A stretch of 64,000 bases of DNA from NCBI RefSeq assembly GCF_020026305.1, contig NZ_CP075691.1:7006001-7070000 (forward strand). The letters are read 5' to 3'. Below, piece by piece: positions 61,410 to 64,000 of the stretch (position 1 is its first letter; the number at the start of each line of letters is the position of its first letter). A model generated the notes under the pieces. That model saw only the letters and a list, made by a program, of their open reading frames with translations. It ran no database searches and was not told the DNA's origin. The stretch is from Streptomyces sp. 135 (GTDB lineage: Bacteria; Actinomycetota; Actinomycetes; Streptomycetales; Streptomycetaceae). The position numbers and the translations under genes are program-made.

Positions 61410-61588
61410 GCCTCCTGGATACACCCGATCGGGGCACCCCGTTCCGGCCGCGACGACGGCCGGAAAGTGGCGCTTCCCATGTCAAGGGCGGTTTACTGAC
61501 CCGCGGCCCCCGGCGTCTGACCAGCGCCACCAGGGGCCACTGGAAGACGCACGAGAACAGCGCACGAAGACGTGCGAGGGGGAGAGCT

Positions 61589-61903
61589 GTGTTGCCAAGC
61601 ACGGAACAGAGGCAAGTGACGGGCAGCGACGAGGACCCACGGGTGGCGCGACTGCGCACCGCCGTGGCCCGACTGCGCCGTGAACTCGCCGCGCACCCGG
61701 CCGAATTCACGGACCGGGGCATCGCCGAGGACGAACTGGCGGCACTCGCCGCGATGGCCGAAGGCGGCACCCCGGAGATCCCCCGCCTACGACGTTCCCT
61801 GCTGCTGGTCGCGGGCGCGATCGGCTCGGTCAGCGCCCTGACCTCCGGCCTGGCGGGTGTGCGCAGTGCGGTGGAGATGTTCGGGGAGGGAGGCGGGCGC
61901 TGA
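61589..61903 (+). CDS. DUF5955-like small protein
   Basis: 104 residues from GTG 61589 (GGGGGAG upstream). GSDEDPRVARLRTAVARLRRELAAHPAEF then DRGIAEDELAALAAMAEGGTPEIPRLRRSLLLVAGAIGSVSAL, a charged coiled-coil-like half and one hydrophobic helix. Conserved in streptomycetes, function unknown. Converges on the MocR gene. Confidence 0.75.
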   Translation: MLPSTEQRQVTGSDEDPRVARLRTAVARLRRELAAHPAEFTDRGIAEDELAALAAMAEGGTPEIPRLRRSLLLVAGAIGSVSALTSGLAGVRSAVEMFGEGGGR

Positions 61904-61920
61904 CGGCGCGGCCCCTGGCG

Positions 61921-63399
61921 CTACGCCACCCAGTGCCGGCGGCCCACGTCGTCGCCCGCGGTGCGCAGGTCGCCCGCCGATGCCGCCGCGAGGCGGGTCA
62001 CCGCCTGCTCCAGCAGGTCGGGCGGCAAGGTGTACGGGATGCGGAGCCGGTGCTCATGCGTTCCCGGATCCGCCCCGAAGCGCGAACCGCCCTCGATCCG
62101 TACGCCGTGCGCGAGCGCCGCGCGGGCCAGCGAGGACGCCACGGGCCGCCCCAGGTCCACCCAGAGCGACAGGCCGCCCGGCGGCAGCCGCCAGTGCCAC
62201 TCCGGCAGATGGCGGGCCAACGACGCCGCCAGGGCGTCCCGCTGCGCCCGCAGTCTCGGCAGCCGCTCGCGCAGCACGTCGTCCACGCCCCGCAGCAGAT
62301 GGAGCGCCATCAGCTGCTCGATGACGGGCGTCGCCATGTCGACCGGCACCCGCGCCATCGCCAGCTCGGTGATCAGCTTCGAGCCCGCCCGCACCCAGCC
62401 GATCCGCAGCCCGCCCCAGTGCGACTTGCTCAACGACCCGACGGTGACGACCTGTTCACCCGCGCCGAACGGTGCCAGCGACGCGAACGGCGCGGGCGGC
62501 GGGACGTCCAGCGCGATGTCGGAGATCGTCTCGTCGATCACCAGCCAGGTGCCCGTGGACCGCGCCGTCTCCAGGATGCGCACCCGCTGCTCGCGCGGCA
62601 TGAGCCGGCCCGTCGGATTCTGGAAGTCCGGTACCAGATACGCGATGCGGGGCGCCGCCTGCCGCAGCGAGGACTCGACGAGCCCACTGTCCCAGCCGTC
62701 GTCCGTGACCGGCACGGGCACCGCGCGCAGGCCCGCGCCGCGGATCGCGTCCAGGGCGTTCGGGTACGAGGGGTTCTCCACCAGCACCCGGTCGCCCTGC
62801 CTGCCGAGCAGCGTCAGGGTCAAGGACAGCGCGTGCTGCGCGCCCGTGGTGATCAGGATCTGGTCGGGGAGCGTGGGCAGGCCGCGCCGCGTGAACCGCT
62901 CGGCGACCGCAGCCCGCAACTCCGGGATGCCGTACGGGTGGTAACCCGGCGTCGGTGCGTGCCGGACCAGCATCGCGCCCGCCGCGCCGAGCGCCGCGCT
63001 CAACTCCGCCTCCGGGGCGCCGGGCGCCGCCGCCGCGAGGTCGAGCATGTCGTCACCCGCCGGGAACGCCGCCACATTGGACGGCCGCTGCCCCTCCGGC
63101 AGCTCGGTCCAGGTGCCCGCGCCGCGACGGCTGCGCGCGTAGCCGCCCTCGCGCAGGACGTCGTACGCCGCCGTGACCGTGGCCCGGCTCACCGAGAGGG
63201 CGGTGGCCAGCTCGCGCTCGGCGGGCAGCCGGGTGTGCAGCGGAACACGGCCGTCCAGCAGGAGAGTGCGTACGCCATGGGCGAGCGCGCGGTAGCCGGG
63301 GCGCTCGCCGGTGATGCCGGTCAGCAGATCGGAGAGCCGGCGGCTGCCCAGCCTCCTGGACGTGCTGTCCATGCTGTGGACCACTCGTGCCTCTGCCAT
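61921..63399 (-). CDS. MocR-type GntR/aminotransferase regulator
   Basis: 492 residues. N-terminal GntR winged helix about 35-105 (YRALAHGVRTLLLDGRVPLHTRLPAERELATALSVSRATVTAAYDVLREGGY), then a fold-type I aminotransferase domain: TTGAQHALSLTLTLL, ENPSYPNALDAIR, DFQNPTGRLMP, IDETISDI, GSLSKSHWGGLRIGW with the PLP Lys, and RLRIPYTLPP. MocR proteins sense PLP or amino compounds. A perfect 10-bp inverted repeat lies 12 bp upstream, suggesting autoregulation and control of the divergent stress-protein gene. Confidence 0.92.
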   Translation of the reverse strand: MAEARVVHSMDSTSRRLGSRRLSDLLTGITGERPGYRALAHGVRTLLLDGRVPLHTRLPAERELATALSVSRATVTAAYDVLREGGYARSRRGAGTWTELPEGQRPSNVAAFPAGDDMLDLAAAAPGAPEAELSAALGAAGAMLVRHAPTPGYHPYGIPELRAAVAERFTRRGLPTLPDQILITTGAQHALSLTLTLLGRQGDRVLVENPSYPNALDAIRGAGLRAVPVPVTDDGWDSGLVESSLRQAAPRIAYLVPDFQNPTGRLMPREQRVRILETARSTGTWLVIDETISDIALDVPPPAPFASLAPFGAGEQVVTVGSLSKSHWGGLRIGWVRAGSKLITELAMARVPVDMATPVIEQLMALHLLRGVDDVLRERLPRLRAQRDALAASLARHLPEWHWRLPPGGLSLWVDLGRPVASSLARAALAHGVRIEGGSRFGADPGTHEHRLRIPYTLPPDLLEQAVTRLAAASAGDLRTAGDDVGRRHWVA

Positions 63400-63410
63400 G
63401 CCAACTCCCG

Positions 63411-63440
63411 CTGATTGGCCCTGCTCCCCAGGCCAATCAG
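63411..63440. promoter_or_regulatory. Inverted repeat between MocR and USP genes
   Basis: CTGATTGGCC-N10-GGCCAATCAG, perfect 10-bp arms, 12-41 bp upstream of the MocR ATG; a further TTGGCCTGGG half-site lies at 63479-63488. Likely MocR-binding site. Confidence 0.65.
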
Positions 63441-63498
63441 CGTACAGAATCCGTTCCCGTCGGCTTCAGTCAGCTTGTTTGGCCTGGGAGGGGTATCG

Positions 63499-64000
63499 AT
63501 GGGGTGGACAGAGAGCGGAAGCGGAACGGGACGTGTGGTGGTCGGGGTGAGCGGCTCACCCGCGAGCCTCGCGGCGCTGCGCGTCGCCGCCGAGGAGGCC
63601 CGGCGTGCTCGTCGCGTGCTCGTCGCGGTGACCGCCTGGGAGCCACCGGAGGGCGAAACGCTGTATCTGCGCCACCCCGACCGGGAGTGGGCCCGCCACT
63701 GGTGGGCCGTGGCGCGCACCCGCCTCGACCGCGCCTTCGACGAGGTCTTCGGCGGCGCGCCGCCCGGCGTCAGGACCGAGCGCCGGGTGATCAGGGCCCG
63801 CCCGGACCGCGCCCTGAGCGAACTCGCCGCGCGCCCCGACGACCTCCTGGTCCTCGGCACCCGCCCCGGCAGGAACCGCCCGAGCCGCACCCACCGCCGC
63901 GTGCGCTCCCGCACCACCTGCCCGATCCTCACGGTCCCCGCCCCGGCCGTGCCGAGGCGCGTGCGCAGGGCGTTGCGCAAGATGACGGCGGAGGATTTCG
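63499..64000 (+). CDS. Universal stress protein (cut by window end)
   Basis: ATG 63499 after GGGAGGGG; open to the window end (167 codons). GRVVVGVSGSPASLAALRVAAEEARRARRVLVAVTAWEPP is the UspA start with the ATP-loop acid replaced by Ser (VGVSGS rather than VGVDGS). DDLLVLGTRPGRNRPSRTHRRVRSRTTCPILTVPAP is the end, with the G-2x-G-9x-G(S/T) loop degenerate. So ATP binding is questionable. Extra basic residues follow; the C-terminus is not visible. Confidence 0.85.
   Translation, partial: MGWTESGSGTGRVVVGVSGSPASLAALRVAAEEARRARRVLVAVTAWEPPEGETLYLRHPDREWARHWWAVARTRLDRAFDEVFGGAPPGVRTERRVIRARPDRALSELAARPDDLLVLGTRPGRNRPSRTHRRVRSRTTCPILTVPAPAVPRRVRRALRKMTAEDF

Overview
The window is high-GC actinobacterial chromosome, almost certainly Streptomyces: coding sequences with strongly G/C-biased third codon positions, frequent GTG starts, tightly overlapping operons, and marker families such as DUF397/XRE/ATPase trios, an NsdA-like regulator, GH46 chitosanase and an S-adenosyl methyltransferase of the DUF574 type. 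No rRNA, tRNA or CRISPR array was seen.

Left core block (1-18.6 kb): a purine-to-glyoxylate catabolic locus. From uptake inward it has three NCS2-type purine permeases, an 8-oxoguanine deaminase, urate oxidase, 5-hydroxyisourate hydrolase and OHCU decarboxylase (urate to allantoin). It then has glyoxylate carboligase (gcl), hydroxypyruvate isomerase (hyi) and tartronate semialdehyde reductase (glxR), which assimilate glyoxylate, and a catalase that fits the H2O2 made by urate oxidase. Malate synthase (aceB), 40 kb away at 59-60.5 kb, belongs to the same physiology. Two shared operator-like motifs tie the loci together: TTCCN-N5-NGGAA boxes phased by exactly 21 bp (gcl, hyi, third permease, aceB) and TCAACA-N3-TGTTGA palindromes (catalase, uraD operon, aceB).

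Accessory island (18,649-37,800): 19.1 kb bounded by two inverted copies of one IS5-family element whose right ends face outward, each abutting CTAG. This looks like a composite transposon that landed exactly on the stop codon of a backbone gene. The left IS copy is dead (internal deletion, lost left end); the right copy looks intact with a -1 frameshift transposase. Inside are an NsdA-like regulator, scars of other IS elements and an SDR, and an 11-gene collinear run: WS/DGAT acyltransferase, a charged protein, a leader peptide, ABC1/UbiB kinase, O-methyltransferase, two small envelope proteins, an alpha/beta hydrolase, a tryptophan-2,3-dioxygenase-like heme enzyme with an altered active site, an amidase, an aminotransferase and a CMD-family protein. 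A flavin monooxygenase faces it. Four island genes carry nine TTA (bldA) codons, five in the amidase alone. I read this as an uncharacterised, probably tryptophan-derived, specialised-metabolite cluster; that is inference.

Right core block (37.8-64 kb): secreted carbohydrate-active and other exported enzymes (GH46 chitosanase, GH89 alpha-N-acetylglucosaminidase, endonuclease I), an MHS-type transporter, an XRE/DUF397/ATPase regulatory trio, a tectonin-repeat protein built of three 231-bp repeats, a VWA operon preceded by a 77-bp tandem repeat array, AlaA-type aminotransferase/HxlR, an orphan HipA-like kinase, aceB, a MocA-like nucleotidyltransferase, a MocR regulator and a universal stress protein cut by the window end. 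One F420-dependent luciferase-like gene is frameshifted.
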